Source: Butyricicoccus sp. (GTDB lineage: Bacteria > Bacillota > Clostridia > Oscillospirales > Butyricicoccaceae). From it: a stretch of 64,000 bases of DNA. Positions 26,613 through 36,091 of the stretch are shown here, in pieces. The notes beneath the pieces are model-generated. The model made no database searches. It was not told the DNA's origin and was given only the letters and a program-made list of their open reading frames with translations. The stretch lies in NCBI GenBank assembly GCA_017886875.1, contig JAGHIZ010000008.1, forward strand, positions 1 to 64,000, written 5' to 3'. Positions within the stretch are counted from its first letter, which is position 1, and the number at the start of each line of letters is the position of its first letter. The position numbers and the translations under genes were made by a program.

Positions 26613-27296
26613 TTAAGATTGTTTTTCCATATTTGCTCTATAAAATAAAAGCATTAAAACGGTTGCTACAAGTGCTGGTGGTAGAAAATTATCTGCACCA
26701 AAAACTAAAAGTGAAATTATAGCACATAAACCGCCTATAATTGCAGGTAAATGTTGTTTACTCTCTTTCCATTGCTCAACAAATATTACAACAAAAAGTG
26801 CAGTCATTGCAAAATCTATACCTGTTGTGTCAAAAGGTATTATTTGACCTATTAAAGCACCAAGTACACAGCCAGTTATCCAATAAATATGGTCTAATAC
26901 TGAAATATATAACATAAGCTTTTTATCACTCATATTTTCTTTTGGTTTTACAAGGCAATGTAACGAATATGTTTCATCAGTGAGTGCATGTATTAAATAG
27001 AATTTGCTTTTACCCGCTTTTTTAAAACGCTCTACCAAACTTAAACCATAAAACATATGTCTAAAGTTAATCATAAGTGTCATAAATGCCGAATGAATAG
27101 CACTTGCACCGCTTGTTAATAGCGTTATAAGTACAAACTGCATAGAGCCAGCATAGCATGTAAGGCTTACAAAAAACGCCCATATGAAGTTATATCCCGC
27201 TTTTTCAAATAAAATGCCAAATGCAAGTCCCATAAATAAATAACCAAACAATACAGGAATTGTTTGTATAAATGCGTATTTAAGTGTTTTTTTCAT
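26613..27296 (-). CDS. azlC: Branched-chain amino acid permease AzlC
   Basis: A 227-residue AzlC-family protein with about six membrane segments. Characteristic parts are IPVLFGYLFMGLAFGILFEKAG, AGSMQFVLITLL, NFRHMFYGLSL and HALTDETYSL. Together with AzlD it exports branched-chain amino acids or toxic analogues. It starts the two-gene unit; no lrp/azlB regulator or T-box is visible upstream. The longest stretch quoted is reduced here to family words; identification is firm. Confidence 0.92.
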   Translation of the reverse strand: MKKTLKYAFIQTIPVLFGYLFMGLAFGILFEKAGYNFIWAFFVSLTCYAGSMQFVLITLLTSGASAIHSAFMTLMINFRHMFYGLSLVERFKKAGKSKFYLIHALTDETYSLHCLVKPKENMSDKKLMLYISVLDHIYWITGCVLGALIGQIIPFDTTGIDFAMTALFVVIFVEQWKESKQHLPAIIGGLCAIISLLVFGADNFLPPALVATVLMLLFYRANMEKQS

Positions 27297-27484
27297 AAAT
27301 AAAATTCCTCAATTTGTTTTATATCTGGTATAATTATAAAGTGCTAAAGGCTCAAAGTCAAATATACATATTTTCTCAGAAATTGTATATATTCGATACA
27401 GTTTTGATACAACAAAATAGTAGTATATATCAGATTAAGATAATGTACTATTTTTTTATATAAAAAAGAAAGGACGAAATCTAC

Positions 27485-29245
27485 ATGGCAGAAAAACAGG
27501 TGAAAAATAACGATAAACCTCAGCGTAATAAATATGCTGATATAATGAACAGAAAGGGTAAAAAAATCCCAAAACCTATAAAAATAGCGATTACTTTTCT
27601 TGTAATAGGCGGTCTTATTGCTGGTGGTGTATATATGGTGAAACGCACAAGTAAAACATCACAAGAAGAACAGCCAGCAACTGCTATTGCTCAGCGTGGA
27701 ATGCTTGAAACATATATAGAGGGTGATGGTTCAATCGCTGCAAGAAAACAGGTCGAACTTGGTAAAGATTTAAAAGGTAAAGTTACAAATGTTGCAGTTG
27801 AGCCGGGGCAAAATGTAAAAGCGGGTGATGTACTATTTACAGTAGACCCTACCGAAACCAAAAAAGAAATAGAAAATGCTAAAAAAGATTTAATAGAAGC
27901 ACAAAGAGCTGTTGATGAAGCCGCTTCAGCAGTAAACACAGCACAAAAAAGCGTATCTGAGCTTTCAACTACTGCACCATTCACTGGGAAATTTATTCCT
28001 CAGTCAGCAGCAGAGGGCGAAACAGTAAAGACATATAGAAATGGTGATGAGCTTTCAGGAGGAACTGTAATTGGCACTATGGTTGATGACACTGTAATGC
28101 GTTTACCTCTATATTTTAGTTACGCTTATATTGATACTATTTCAAAAGGTGCAGCAGCTAATGTATCAATACCTTCAAGCATGTCACAAGTATCTGGTTG
28201 GGTAGATTCTATTGAGCGAGTGGAAAAGATTTCAGATAGTGGCACAAGACTATTTAAGGTTGTTATTGCTATGAACAATGCAGGCACACTAACAAGCGGC
28301 ATGGTAGCGAGTGCAGAAATTCCAACCGCAAATGGTAGTATTATGCCAGCAGAGTCCGGAAAACTTGAGTATTCAAAAGAAGAAACAATAACAGTAAAAC
28401 AATCAGGTGAGATTACAAGCATAGGAACTCTTGATTATTATAGATTTTCAGCGGGCACTGTGCTTGTAAGACAGAAAAATGATGAACTGGTTCGTGCGGT
28501 TGAAACTGCTCAAAGAACTTTAGCTAATCAACAACAAGCAATAGCTGAAAAGCAAAAACAAATCCAAACTTTAGAAGCACAGGTAGCAAACTCAAATGTA
28601 ACTTCACCTATAGATGGTGTAGTGCTAAAAATGGATACAGCTGTTGATGCTGAACTTGTGGGTGGTACTGCTCCATGTGTTGTTGCTGATATGTCCTCTC
28701 TTATTGTAAAAGCACAAATTTCTATGAATGATGTAAATTCTGTTACAGCAGGTCAGCAATCTGTTATTACTCTCCAAACAGGTGCAGAGGATATAACACT
28801 TACAGGCTCAGTTGAAAGTGTTGCACTTCAAGCAGATGAAAATAGCAGTAGTGGTAGTTTACCTACATATACAGCGGTTATAGTTTTAGACCCACTACCA
28901 GAAAATGTTTCTGTTTCTATGGGCTATTATGTAAGCTATAGAATTACAACCGCATTAGTTGAAGACTGTATAACTATCCCTACAAATGCACTTGTAAATA
29001 CCTTAGATGGTACAGCAGTTTTTGCAAAACCATTAGATGGTCAAACCTTTGAAAATACATTGCCTATACCAGAAGGTACAGAAGGAGTGCCAGAAGGTTA
29101 TCAGCTTGTACCTATACAGGTAGGTTTATCAGATAGCTCTAATGTACAAGTATTAAGCGGAATTGATGAAGGTACAGAAGTATTTATTGCAGGGCCTCAA
29201 GATATGTATGAACAGCTTAACAGTGGTGCTGTAGTAGTAGGTTAA
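27485..29245 (+). CDS. MacA/HlyD-type periplasmic adaptor (membrane fusion protein)
   Basis: A 586-residue membrane fusion protein of an ABC export system. A single anchor helix is at residues 33-52 (IAITFLVIGGLIAGGVYMV). Two biotinyl-lipoyl-like halves are visible (VAVEPGQNVKAGDVLFTVDP and SNVTSPIDGVVLKMDTAV), with coiled-coil segments on both sides of an unusually long middle part, and a C-terminal beta domain. It is the first gene of a four-gene unit with a MacB-type ATPase, a permease and an SLH protein. In Gram-positives such adaptors are linked to export of peptides or lipids; the cargo is unknown. Confidence 0.88.
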   Translation: MAEKQVKNNDKPQRNKYADIMNRKGKKIPKPIKIAITFLVIGGLIAGGVYMVKRTSKTSQEEQPATAIAQRGMLETYIEGDGSIAARKQVELGKDLKGKVTNVAVEPGQNVKAGDVLFTVDPTETKKEIENAKKDLIEAQRAVDEAASAVNTAQKSVSELSTTAPFTGKFIPQSAAEGETVKTYRNGDELSGGTVIGTMVDDTVMRLPLYFSYAYIDTISKGAAANVSIPSSMSQVSGWVDSIERVEKISDSGTRLFKVVIAMNNAGTLTSGMVASAEIPTANGSIMPAESGKLEYSKEETITVKQSGEITSIGTLDYYRFSAGTVLVRQKNDELVRAVETAQRTLANQQQAIAEKQKQIQTLEAQVANSNVTSPIDGVVLKMDTAVDAELVGGTAPCVVADMSSLIVKAQISMNDVNSVTAGQQSVITLQTGAEDITLTGSVESVALQADENSSSGSLPTYTAVIVLDPLPENVSVSMGYYVSYRITTALVEDCITIPTNALVNTLDGTAVFAKPLDGQTFENTLPIPEGTEGVPEGYQLVPIQVGLSDSSNVQVLSGIDEGTEVFIAGPQDMYEQLNSGAVVVG

Positions 29246-29260
29246 AGGAGGCAAAACGCT

Positions 29261-30004
29261 ATGTTTTTTAAGAAAAAACAAGTTATAGAGCCTCAAGCAC
29301 AGACAAACCTTTTAATAGAAGTAAAAAATTTAAGCAAAATCTATAATGAAGGCAAAGAAAACGAAGTCAGAGCACTTGATAATATTTCTCTTGAAGTGCC
29401 TTGGGGAGAATTTTTATGTATTTTAGGTCAATCAGGCTCAGGCAAATCCACACTTATGAATATTTTAGGTTGTTTGGATATACCAACTTATGGCACATAT
29501 TATTTAGATGGTCATGCAGTAAGCTCTATGAAACCATCTGTGCTTTCCACCATAAGAAACAAAGAAATAGGTTTTATATTTCAAGGATTTAACTTAATTC
29601 CTGCACTGACTGCTATTGAAAATGTAGAACTCCCACTCATTTATAGAGGTATGCCAGCGGCTGAACGTAGAGAGCTTGCTGTAAATGCTCTCTGTTCAGT
29701 AGGTCTGGAAAAAAGACTTGACCACAGACCTAACGAAATGTCAGGCGGTCAACAACAACGTGTTGCAATCGCTCGTGCGGTTGCAGCTAAACCGCCTATT
29801 ATTATGGCAGATGAGCCTACTGGTAACTTAGACTCTAAGTCTGGTGCAGAAATTATGCAACAGCTTATAGAGCTTAACAAGCAAGGCACATCTATTATAC
29901 TTATCACACATGATAATAAGCTTGCAGAAGTGGCTCAAAGGATTATAACTATTCAAGATGGTAAAATTATTTCAGATAGAGCGGGTAAAGGAGGCGTATT
30001 TTAA
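29261..30004 (+). CDS. MacB-type ABC transporter ATPase
   Basis: A 247-residue ATP-binding subunit of the LolD/MacB/FtsE type. Walker A GQSGSGKST at residues 56-64, signature MSGGQQQRVAIARA, and Walker B IIMADEPTGNLDS are all intact, as is the switch His (LITHDN). A 20-residue polar extension precedes the core. It begins 15 bases after the adaptor gene and stops directly before the permease ATG. Confidence 0.95.
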   Translation: MFFKKKQVIEPQAQTNLLIEVKNLSKIYNEGKENEVRALDNISLEVPWGEFLCILGQSGSGKSTLMNILGCLDIPTYGTYYLDGHAVSSMKPSVLSTIRNKEIGFIFQGFNLIPALTAIENVELPLIYRGMPAAERRELAVNALCSVGLEKRLDHRPNEMSGGQQQRVAIARAVAAKPPIIMADEPTGNLDSKSGAEIMQQLIELNKQGTSIILITHDNKLAEVAQRIITIQDGKIISDRAGKGGVF

Positions 30005-31255
30005 ATGAACTGGTTACAAACAGTTAGAATGGCTATAAAATCTATTATGGATAATAAAGTACGCTCACTGCTTACAATGCTTGGTATTATTATAGGTGTA
30101 GCAGCAGTTATAACACTTGTCGCATCTATTCAAAGTAAGGCAACGCTTACAAAACTTCAATTTGAAGCTATGGGCACAAATAGAATAAGCGTTAATGGTT
30201 CTGGGGCTAAAACTCAAGACTGGAAGGAAATGGAAAAACTGCTTGATACTGATTTGAAAAATAATATAAATGGTTGGTCGCCTCAAAGTCAGTATAATGA
30301 CTGGTCTAGTAAAGGTCTTCAATACCGAAATACAAAACTTGATAACCAAAAATATTATACATATATGTATTATGGAAATCAGAATTATAGTAAGGTTACT
30401 AATAATGTTATAACAGCGGGAAGAGATATAACAGAAGATGACTGTATACGAAGGGCAAGAGTTTGTGTTATTGGTGAAACCATAAGGAAATATTTCTTTG
30501 GTGCTATGAGCCCAATAGGTCAGAAAATAAAAATTGGTGGCAAAAACTTTGAAATTATAGGTGTGTATAAAGGCAAGTATAAAGGTAAATTAAACACAGA
30601 AGACCAAATGCTAGTTATGCCATACACACTGCAAAGCCAGATGATGACAGTAGACCGATATGCACATAAACAATATATAGTTCAAGCTGCTTCCAGAGAA
30701 GATATTGATATAGTGGTTGAAAAGTTAAAGGAATTTATGGAGCCAAGATGCACTTCTTCTAATGGTTGGTTTGATGCATATTCCGATTCACAATATCAAG
30801 AACAGCAAGAGTCAGCAGCTCAACAGGACGCACTACTTATGGGCGGTGTAGCTATGATTTCGCTTTTAGTAGGTGGTATAGGTATTATGAATATTATGCT
30901 TGTATCAGTTACTGAACGAACTCGTGAAATTGGCATACGTATGGCGATAGGTGCTAAAAGACGAGATATTATATCTCAGTTTTTAATTGAAGCCGCTTCG
31001 GTTTCTTGTTGTGGTGGTATTATTGGCATTATAATAGGTTGTTTTGGTTCGGCAATAATGGGTAATATTATGCTTTCAAAACAATTAAGTGAGCAAAGTT
31101 GGATGCCAGAAGTAGAACAATTTACTGTCTTGCCTAGTCCTATGCTAATTGTTGGTGCATTTTTATTCTCAGCATTACTTGGTATAATATTTGGTATTTA
31201 TCCAGCTAATAAAGCATCAAAATTACAGCCTGTTGAAGCACTTCGTACCCAATAA
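30005..31255 (+). CDS. MacB/FtsX-type ABC transporter permease
   Basis: A 416-residue permease with the MacB topology: one N-terminal helix (RSLLTMLGIIIGVAAVITLV), a large extracytoplasmic MacB_PCD domain (about residues 45-265) and three C-terminal helices around MISLLVGGIGIMNIMLVSVTERTREIGIRMAIGAKR (signature region, quoted as VTERTREIGIRMAIGAKR). The domain is Tyr/Asn/Gln rich. The ATG follows the ATPase stop codon with no gap, showing tight coupling. Confidence 0.93.
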   Translation: MNWLQTVRMAIKSIMDNKVRSLLTMLGIIIGVAAVITLVASIQSKATLTKLQFEAMGTNRISVNGSGAKTQDWKEMEKLLDTDLKNNINGWSPQSQYNDWSSKGLQYRNTKLDNQKYYTYMYYGNQNYSKVTNNVITAGRDITEDDCIRRARVCVIGETIRKYFFGAMSPIGQKIKIGGKNFEIIGVYKGKYKGKLNTEDQMLVMPYTLQSQMMTVDRYAHKQYIVQAASREDIDIVVEKLKEFMEPRCTSSNGWFDAYSDSQYQEQQESAAQQDALLMGGVAMISLLVGGIGIMNIMLVSVTERTREIGIRMAIGAKRRDIISQFLIEAASVSCCGGIIGIIIGCFGSAIMGNIMLSKQLSEQSWMPEVEQFTVLPSPMLIVGAFLFSALLGIIFGIYPANKASKLQPVEALRTQ

Positions 31256-31271
31256 AAAGGAGGGGTAAACC

Positions 31272-33524
31272 ATGAAAAAACAAATATTAAGCGGCTTTCT
31301 TGCAGCTACTATTTTTAGTAGCTGTGCAAGTGCCGCATTTACCGATATTAAATCTGATAAATTAAATCAGACTGTATCTGTTTTAAATGCTCTTAAAATT
31401 ATGCAGGGAGTTAGTGAAAGTACTTTTTCACCAGATAGAGCTATAACACGTGCAGAGTTTTCAAAATTACTTGTAACAATGCTTGGTATAACAGATGTTA
31501 CTGCTTATAAAAGCTATACTATTTTCCCAGATGTGCCAAATACACATTGGGCAGCAGGTTATATAAATGCAGCAATTAGACACCCAGATTTGCAAAAAAA
31601 GAATATAATAAAGGGTTATGCTGATGGCACTTTTAAGCCAAACAACACTATAAATTATGGTGAAGCTTGTACTATGTTATTGCTTGCTCTTGGTTATACT
31701 ATAGAAGATATAGGACCTATGTGGCCAAATGATTATGTTGCAAGAGCAGAAGCACTTGGTTTAAATCCTAAAGATATAACTCTATATGCAAATTCAGCTA
31801 TGAGCAGAGAAAACACCGCTTATATGTTGCTTAATACATTGCTTACAAGTGGTAAAGAAGGCACAGGAAAGATTATAGATACACTTGTATCAGGTTCAGA
31901 TAGTGAAGGTGCAATTTTAATTGCAACAAGTGAAACGGATACCGATTTAAGAGAAAATCAAGCTAAATTTTATCTAAATGGTGAAATTATAACCAAAAAT
32001 ACTGAAGGTACTCTTGATGAAAGTATGATTGGTATGCGTGGAACGCTGTATTATAGCAAGCAAAATACAGGTTCAGTAATTGCTATTTTGCCAGAAGCAG
32101 GAACAAGAACAGAAAGTTATAAGGTTTCAAGTGTTGAAGCGGATAAAATAGAAACCAGTGAAGGCGTTACTATAAAGCCAAATCGTGATACAATGGTTTA
32201 CTTAAATGGTTCAGTGGGTAAATTTGACGAAAACTGGTTTAATTTACTACCTAATGATGAAATTACACTTCATTATGACTCAATCGGAAATATTACTCTT
32301 ATCCGCACAAGTGCAAGAAAAGTATCTGAAAATAGCTTTATTTATGGCACAAATACAGCAAATCCAATACCAAATGATTATAAGATAATTAAAAATGGTG
32401 TGGAAATCGGCAAAGATGCACTTAAAAAATATGATGTTATAAGCATAGATACATCTGCAAAAACTGTAAATGTGTCAGATAATAAACTAACAGGCGTTTA
32501 TTATGATGCAAAACCTGCATTTAAAAATCCAAGCAAGATTACTGTTCTTGGTAAAGAATTTAATATATCTGAAAAACTCACTTCTTCTTTTGCTAAATTT
32601 AAACAAGGTGATAGAATAACCCTATTACTTGATAATTATGGTTCGGTGGCTGCTGTATATCCAGCAAATGAAATTCGTGCTGAAATGATAGGTGTATTTG
32701 AAAAAATAGATGGTACAAATGCACAAATCCGCCTTGTAAATGGTATGACTATCAAGGGCGAAATTGCAGAAAGTGATAAAAACCTTGTAGGCAAGCTTGT
32801 AACTGTATCGCAAGGTACAGCAAATAAACTGACACTTATTAATTGGAAATCTTCTACAAAGAAAACTGGTACATGGGATATTAAAGCAGGTAAAATTGGT
32901 ACAACAGCTGTATCATCAAATGTTATGGTGCTTGAACAGGTCTATGATAGTGCTCCTATTTATATAAGCTCTGTTAAGCAACTTCCATTTAATGAAGTTA
33001 AATCTTCAGATATTAGAAATACTATTTTGGATTCCTCTGGAAATATAACAGCAGTAGTTCTTCGCGATATTTCGGGCGATGCTTGGAATTATGGTTATGG
33101 TTATGTATCAAGTCAAGAAAATGAAGATGGAAATGAAACATTTACTGTAACATTAAAACGCTATGATAGTGCTAACAATTCACAAGTTACATTGACATAT
33201 AACCCTATTGGTAGACCAGTAGGCATAGGTGGTCAACCTGTAGGCTTGGCTAAGGGTGCAGAATTAAATGAAAGTCGTCAATTTATTGATAGTATTCAGT
33301 TAAAACGTATTGCTACAGCTAAACTTACTGATTTTGATGGAACTAAGGGTGTTAAAACATCAGAGGGTTATTATAATATCTCTGATGAAGTTCAGGTTTA
33401 TGTAACAGGTCTTAATAAATTTATAACACTAAATCAGGCAAAAGCTGATTATACAAACTTTACCCTATATGCAGAACGTACAGCAAATGAGGGCGGTAAA
33501 ATCCGTGTTATAGTGGTATCATAA
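31272..33524 (+). CDS. SLH-domain exported protein
   Basis: A 750-residue exported protein. A signal peptide occupies about residues 1-21 (QILSGFLAATIFSSCASA). Three S-layer homology repeats follow within residues 22-200: FTDIKSDKLNQTVSVLNALK, FPDVPNTHWAAGYINAAIR and a more divergent third. The remaining 550 residues are beta-rich with no recognised domain. SLH domains bind secondary cell wall polymers. It is 16 bases downstream of the permease in the MacAB-like operon, so it may be a wall-anchored partner or cargo of that transporter (inference). Confidence 0.88.
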   Translation: MKKQILSGFLAATIFSSCASAAFTDIKSDKLNQTVSVLNALKIMQGVSESTFSPDRAITRAEFSKLLVTMLGITDVTAYKSYTIFPDVPNTHWAAGYINAAIRHPDLQKKNIIKGYADGTFKPNNTINYGEACTMLLLALGYTIEDIGPMWPNDYVARAEALGLNPKDITLYANSAMSRENTAYMLLNTLLTSGKEGTGKIIDTLVSGSDSEGAILIATSETDTDLRENQAKFYLNGEIITKNTEGTLDESMIGMRGTLYYSKQNTGSVIAILPEAGTRTESYKVSSVEADKIETSEGVTIKPNRDTMVYLNGSVGKFDENWFNLLPNDEITLHYDSIGNITLIRTSARKVSENSFIYGTNTANPIPNDYKIIKNGVEIGKDALKKYDVISIDTSAKTVNVSDNKLTGVYYDAKPAFKNPSKITVLGKEFNISEKLTSSFAKFKQGDRITLLLDNYGSVAAVYPANEIRAEMIGVFEKIDGTNAQIRLVNGMTIKGEIAESDKNLVGKLVTVSQGTANKLTLINWKSSTKKTGTWDIKAGKIGTTAVSSNVMVLEQVYDSAPIYISSVKQLPFNEVKSSDIRNTILDSSGNITAVVLRDISGDAWNYGYGYVSSQENEDGNETFTVTLKRYDSANNSQVTLTYNPIGRPVGIGGQPVGLAKGAELNESRQFIDSIQLKRIATAKLTDFDGTKGVKTSEGYYNISDEVQVYVTGLNKFITLNQAKADYTNFTLYAERTANEGGKIRVIVVS

Positions 33525-33530
33525 ATAAAA

Positions 33531-33558
33531 AAGCGTGGTGCATTTTTGCATCACGCTT
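33531..33558. terminator. Bidirectional terminator after the SLH gene
   Basis: AAGCGTGGTGCA / TGCATCACGCTT stem (one G-T pair) with TTTT loop and flanking A and T runs. Confidence 0.83.
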
Positions 33559-33564
33559 AATTTT

Positions 33565-33825
33565 TTATAACAGTACAGCAGAGGTGTATTCTACTTTAAT
33601 GCCGTCCTCTTTTGTGCGGCTGAATTTTGCTTTGTTTCCACTTCCATCATCAATCATCATTTTTTCAAGCTTATAGCCTGTGAAAAAATCAGCAGCAGGA
33701 CCTTCCACAAATGCTGACCACTGTCTACGCTTTGCTGTCATTGGGTTTTCTTCAACAACTTCACAAGCCTCTGTTTCTGTGTTTTCGGTGTTTTCTTCTG
33801 TCATTTCAATTTCTTTTTCGTTCAT
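33565..33825 (-). CDS. Hypothetical acidic protein, 86 residues
   Basis: An unrecognised small protein. Residues 1-28 are very acidic and Thr-rich (EEN/TET repeats), followed by a more ordered part with QWSAFVEGPAADFFTGYKLE and a strand-rich tail ending in VEYTSAVLL. No membrane segment. It is convergent with the SLH gene, shares its terminator, and is divergent from dacF. Function unknown. Confidence 0.65.
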   Translation of the reverse strand: MNEKEIEMTEENTENTETEACEVVEENPMTAKRRQWSAFVEGPAADFFTGYKLEKMMIDDGSGNKAKFSRTKEDGIKVEYTSAVLL

Positions 33826-33960
33826 TTTATTTAAGTCCTTTACTATATAATATTTTAAATAATTATAGCATATTATAACAACAAAAAGAAGTGAATTTTA
33901 GCATATCTATTTGCTGTAAAACATAAAATTATAATATAAATGCCAAAAGGGGTGGAAAAA

Positions 33961-35097
33961 ATGAAAAAACAGCTTTGCATTATAATTGCTTTAGCTTTGT
34001 TTTACAGTTCGGCATCAGCAATGCCTCAAATGGGCGAAATAAATGCAAAATCTGCTGCATTATATGATAGTAATGGTCAAATGTTATATGAAATGAACGG
34101 TGAGGCAGCATATCAACCAGCATCAGTTACTAAAATTATGACTATGCTGCTTGCTATGGAGGCATTAGACAGAGGAGAAGTATCACTTGATACAATGATT
34201 ACAGGCTCTGAACATGCTGAGTCTATGGGAGGTACTCAAATTTGGTTAAAACAAGGTGAACAGTTAACTTTAGATGAAATGTTAAAAGCCATTGCAATAG
34301 GTTCGGCAAATGATTGTGCGGTTGCAGTTGCCGAACATTTAGCAGGCACTGAACAGGCTTTTGTTGAAAAAATGAATGAAAGAGCTAAACAATTAGGCTG
34401 TAAGTCAACTACATTTGTAAATGCAAATGGTCTTGATGCTGGTACAGATAAAACATTAACTTCAGCAAGAGATTTAGCAATTATATCAGCAGAGCTTTTA
34501 AAACACCCTAAAATAATAAATTATACTAGCACTTGGATGGATACAGTTAGAAATGGTCAATTTTCACTTGCAAATACTAATAAAATGTTAAAAACATATA
34601 ATGGTATGATAGGTTTAAAAACAGGTTATATATCTGAAGCGGGTTATTGTATTTCGGCAGCAGCAACAAGAGATAATATGACTTTTATAGCCACTGTTAT
34701 GGGTGCTAAAACAAAAGATGATAGAACAAATGCAGTTAAAACACTTTTAGATTATGGCTTTGCAAACTATACTGCATATACTCCAGATTTAACCGAGGCT
34801 ACAAAACCAATTTTAGTAGAGCTTGGCAAAAAACAAAATGTCAGTATAGAAGCTAAACAGACTGAGCCTGTTATAATTCCTAAGGAGTCAGAGGGAAATA
34901 TAACACTTGAAATAGAGCGATTAGAAAGCTTAACCGCACCGATAAAAAAAGGTCAAAGTGTTGGAACAGCAACGGTTAGAGATGGAACAAGAACTATTAT
35001 GCAGATAGAGCTTGTAACATCAGAAAATATAGAAAAACTAGGTTTTTCAGATATATATAGAGAATTTATGAAATTTGCACTTATGAAAAAGAATTAG
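33961..35097 (+). CDS. D-alanyl-D-alanine carboxypeptidase (DacF-like, PBP5 family)
   Basis: Penicillin-binding carboxypeptidase that trims the terminal D-Ala from peptidoglycan stem peptides. A signal peptide (IIIALALFYSSASA) is followed by the peptidase S11 domain: SVTK tetrad in QPASVTKIMT, SAN in GSANDCAVAV, and KTG in GLKTGYISEAG. A C-terminal PBP5-type beta domain is present (about residues 270-360). The ATG at 33961 is preceded by AAAAGGGGTGG. 378 residues, normal length. Monocistronic. Confidence 0.94.
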   Translation: MKKQLCIIIALALFYSSASAMPQMGEINAKSAALYDSNGQMLYEMNGEAAYQPASVTKIMTMLLAMEALDRGEVSLDTMITGSEHAESMGGTQIWLKQGEQLTLDEMLKAIAIGSANDCAVAVAEHLAGTEQAFVEKMNERAKQLGCKSTTFVNANGLDAGTDKTLTSARDLAIISAELLKHPKIINYTSTWMDTVRNGQFSLANTNKMLKTYNGMIGLKTGYISEAGYCISAAATRDNMTFIATVMGAKTKDDRTNAVKTLLDYGFANYTAYTPDLTEATKPILVELGKKQNVSIEAKQTEPVIIPKESEGNITLEIERLESLTAPIKKGQSVGTATVRDGTRTIMQIELVTSENIEKLGFSDIYREFMKFALMKKN

Positions 35098-35167
35098 CAT
35101 AATAAGACATAATTTGATGGAAAAATATAGAAACATAAAAAGTCCATAAAAATTATGATAAATATGA

Positions 35168-35196
35168 TTGAATTTTTGTTTGTTATATGGTAAGAT
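35168..35196 (+). promoter_or_regulatory. Promoter of the P-loop protein gene
   Basis: TTGAAT (35168-35173), 17-bp spacer, TAAGAT (35191-35196); followed by a small AACCT/AGGTT hairpin and the ribosome binding site TTAGGAGG. Confidence 0.6.
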
Positions 35197-35228
35197 AAAG
35201 ACAACCTCAAAGGTTAGGAGGAATTATA

Positions 35229-35639
35229 ATGGTTAAACTCATCGTTGGCGGTACTGGTACCGGTAAAACAAAAACAATTATTGAGATGGTAAACACTGCT
35301 GTACAAGAAGAAAAGGGCAGCGTTGTTTGCATCGCAAAGGGCGATAAGCTAAAATTCGACATTTCCCATGGTGCTCGTCTTGTAAATGTAAGCGACTACA
35401 TGGTTGAAGGCTATAAGGGTTTGCTCGGTTTCGTTTCTGGCATTCATGCTGGCAACTACGATATTAGCAAGATATTTATCGACAGCCTTTACAAGCTACT
35501 AGATAGCAAAGACCCAGCTGTTGCAGAAGCTTTCCTAAAGGAAATTGACGCTTTCTCTGCAAAACATAGTGTAGACTTCACCGTTGCTCTTAGCGAGTCT
35601 GAAGAAGCAATCACTGAAGCTATGAAAAAGTACATCTGA
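35229..35639 (+). CDS. P-loop protein of unknown function, probably highly expressed
   Basis: A 136-residue protein starting with VKLIVGGTGTGKTKTIIEMV, a clear Walker A motif (GGTGTGKT, residues 7-14) at the end of the first strand. A likely Walker B is ISKIFIDSLYKLLD (about residue 82). It is too short for a full ABC or RecA ATPase. Its codon use (GGC, AAG, GAC, AGC, CTT/CTC rich) resembles tsf, rpsB and atpA rather than its neighbours, which suggests high expression. Single-gene unit with promoter and strong terminator. I do not recognise the family; function unknown. Confidence 0.88.
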   Translation: MVKLIVGGTGTGKTKTIIEMVNTAVQEEKGSVVCIAKGDKLKFDISHGARLVNVSDYMVEGYKGLLGFVSGIHAGNYDISKIFIDSLYKLLDSKDPAVAEAFLKEIDAFSAKHSVDFTVALSESEEAITEAMKKYI

Positions 35640-35667
35640 TATTGGCAAAACTGATATCAAAAAATAT

Positions 35668-35697
35668 GCCAGATGTTGCAAATATGCTACATCTGGC
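35668..35697 (+). terminator. Terminator of the P-loop protein gene
   Basis: GCCAGATGT (35668-35676) / ACATCTGGC (35689-35697) perfect stem followed by TTTTTG. Confidence 0.87.
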
Positions 35698-35853
35698 TTT
35701 TTGTTTTATTTTACCGTTTTTTAATTTTTTGTAAAAATTGCTTTGCCAAACGCCAAAAAGATTTTTTATTTTGTTGATAAAAATGTTTTGTAATGTGATA
35801 AAATTATGTATAATAGTTGTATGGTGTGTGACACTGATTTGGGAGGCGACAAA

Positions 35854-36081
35854 GTGGAAAAATTATCTGCACTTAAATACCTTGTTTGGGTGTCTGCACT
35901 CAGTGCATCAGTGATAACACCTGTTATAATCTGTGTGTTTTTAGGTTATTATCTTAAAAATAAATTTTCACTTGGCATATGGGTTATAATATTATTTATA
36001 ATTCTTGGTTTTTTAACAGCTATGTTAAATGCTGTTAAGTTTTTTAAGTTTGTTCAAAGTCAAGCAAAAAACAAAAAGTAA
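35854..36081 (+). CDS. AtpZ-like small membrane protein of the ATP synthase operon
   Basis: A 75-residue protein with two membrane segments (YLVWVSALSASVITPVIICVFLG and LGIWVIILFIILGFLTAML in outline), matching AtpZ/AtpQ-type accessory proteins placed before atpI in Firmicutes ATP synthase operons. These are thought to affect Mg2+ uptake or assembly. The GTG at 35854 is chosen because GGGAGGCGAC lies 7 bases upstream; an ATG further upstream has no such site. A TATAAT at 35809-35814 may be the operon promoter. Confidence 0.75.
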   Translation: MEKLSALKYLVWVSALSASVITPVIICVFLGYYLKNKFSLGIWVIILFIILGFLTAMLNAVKFFKFVQSQAKNKK

Positions 36082-36091
36082 GGAGGGAATA

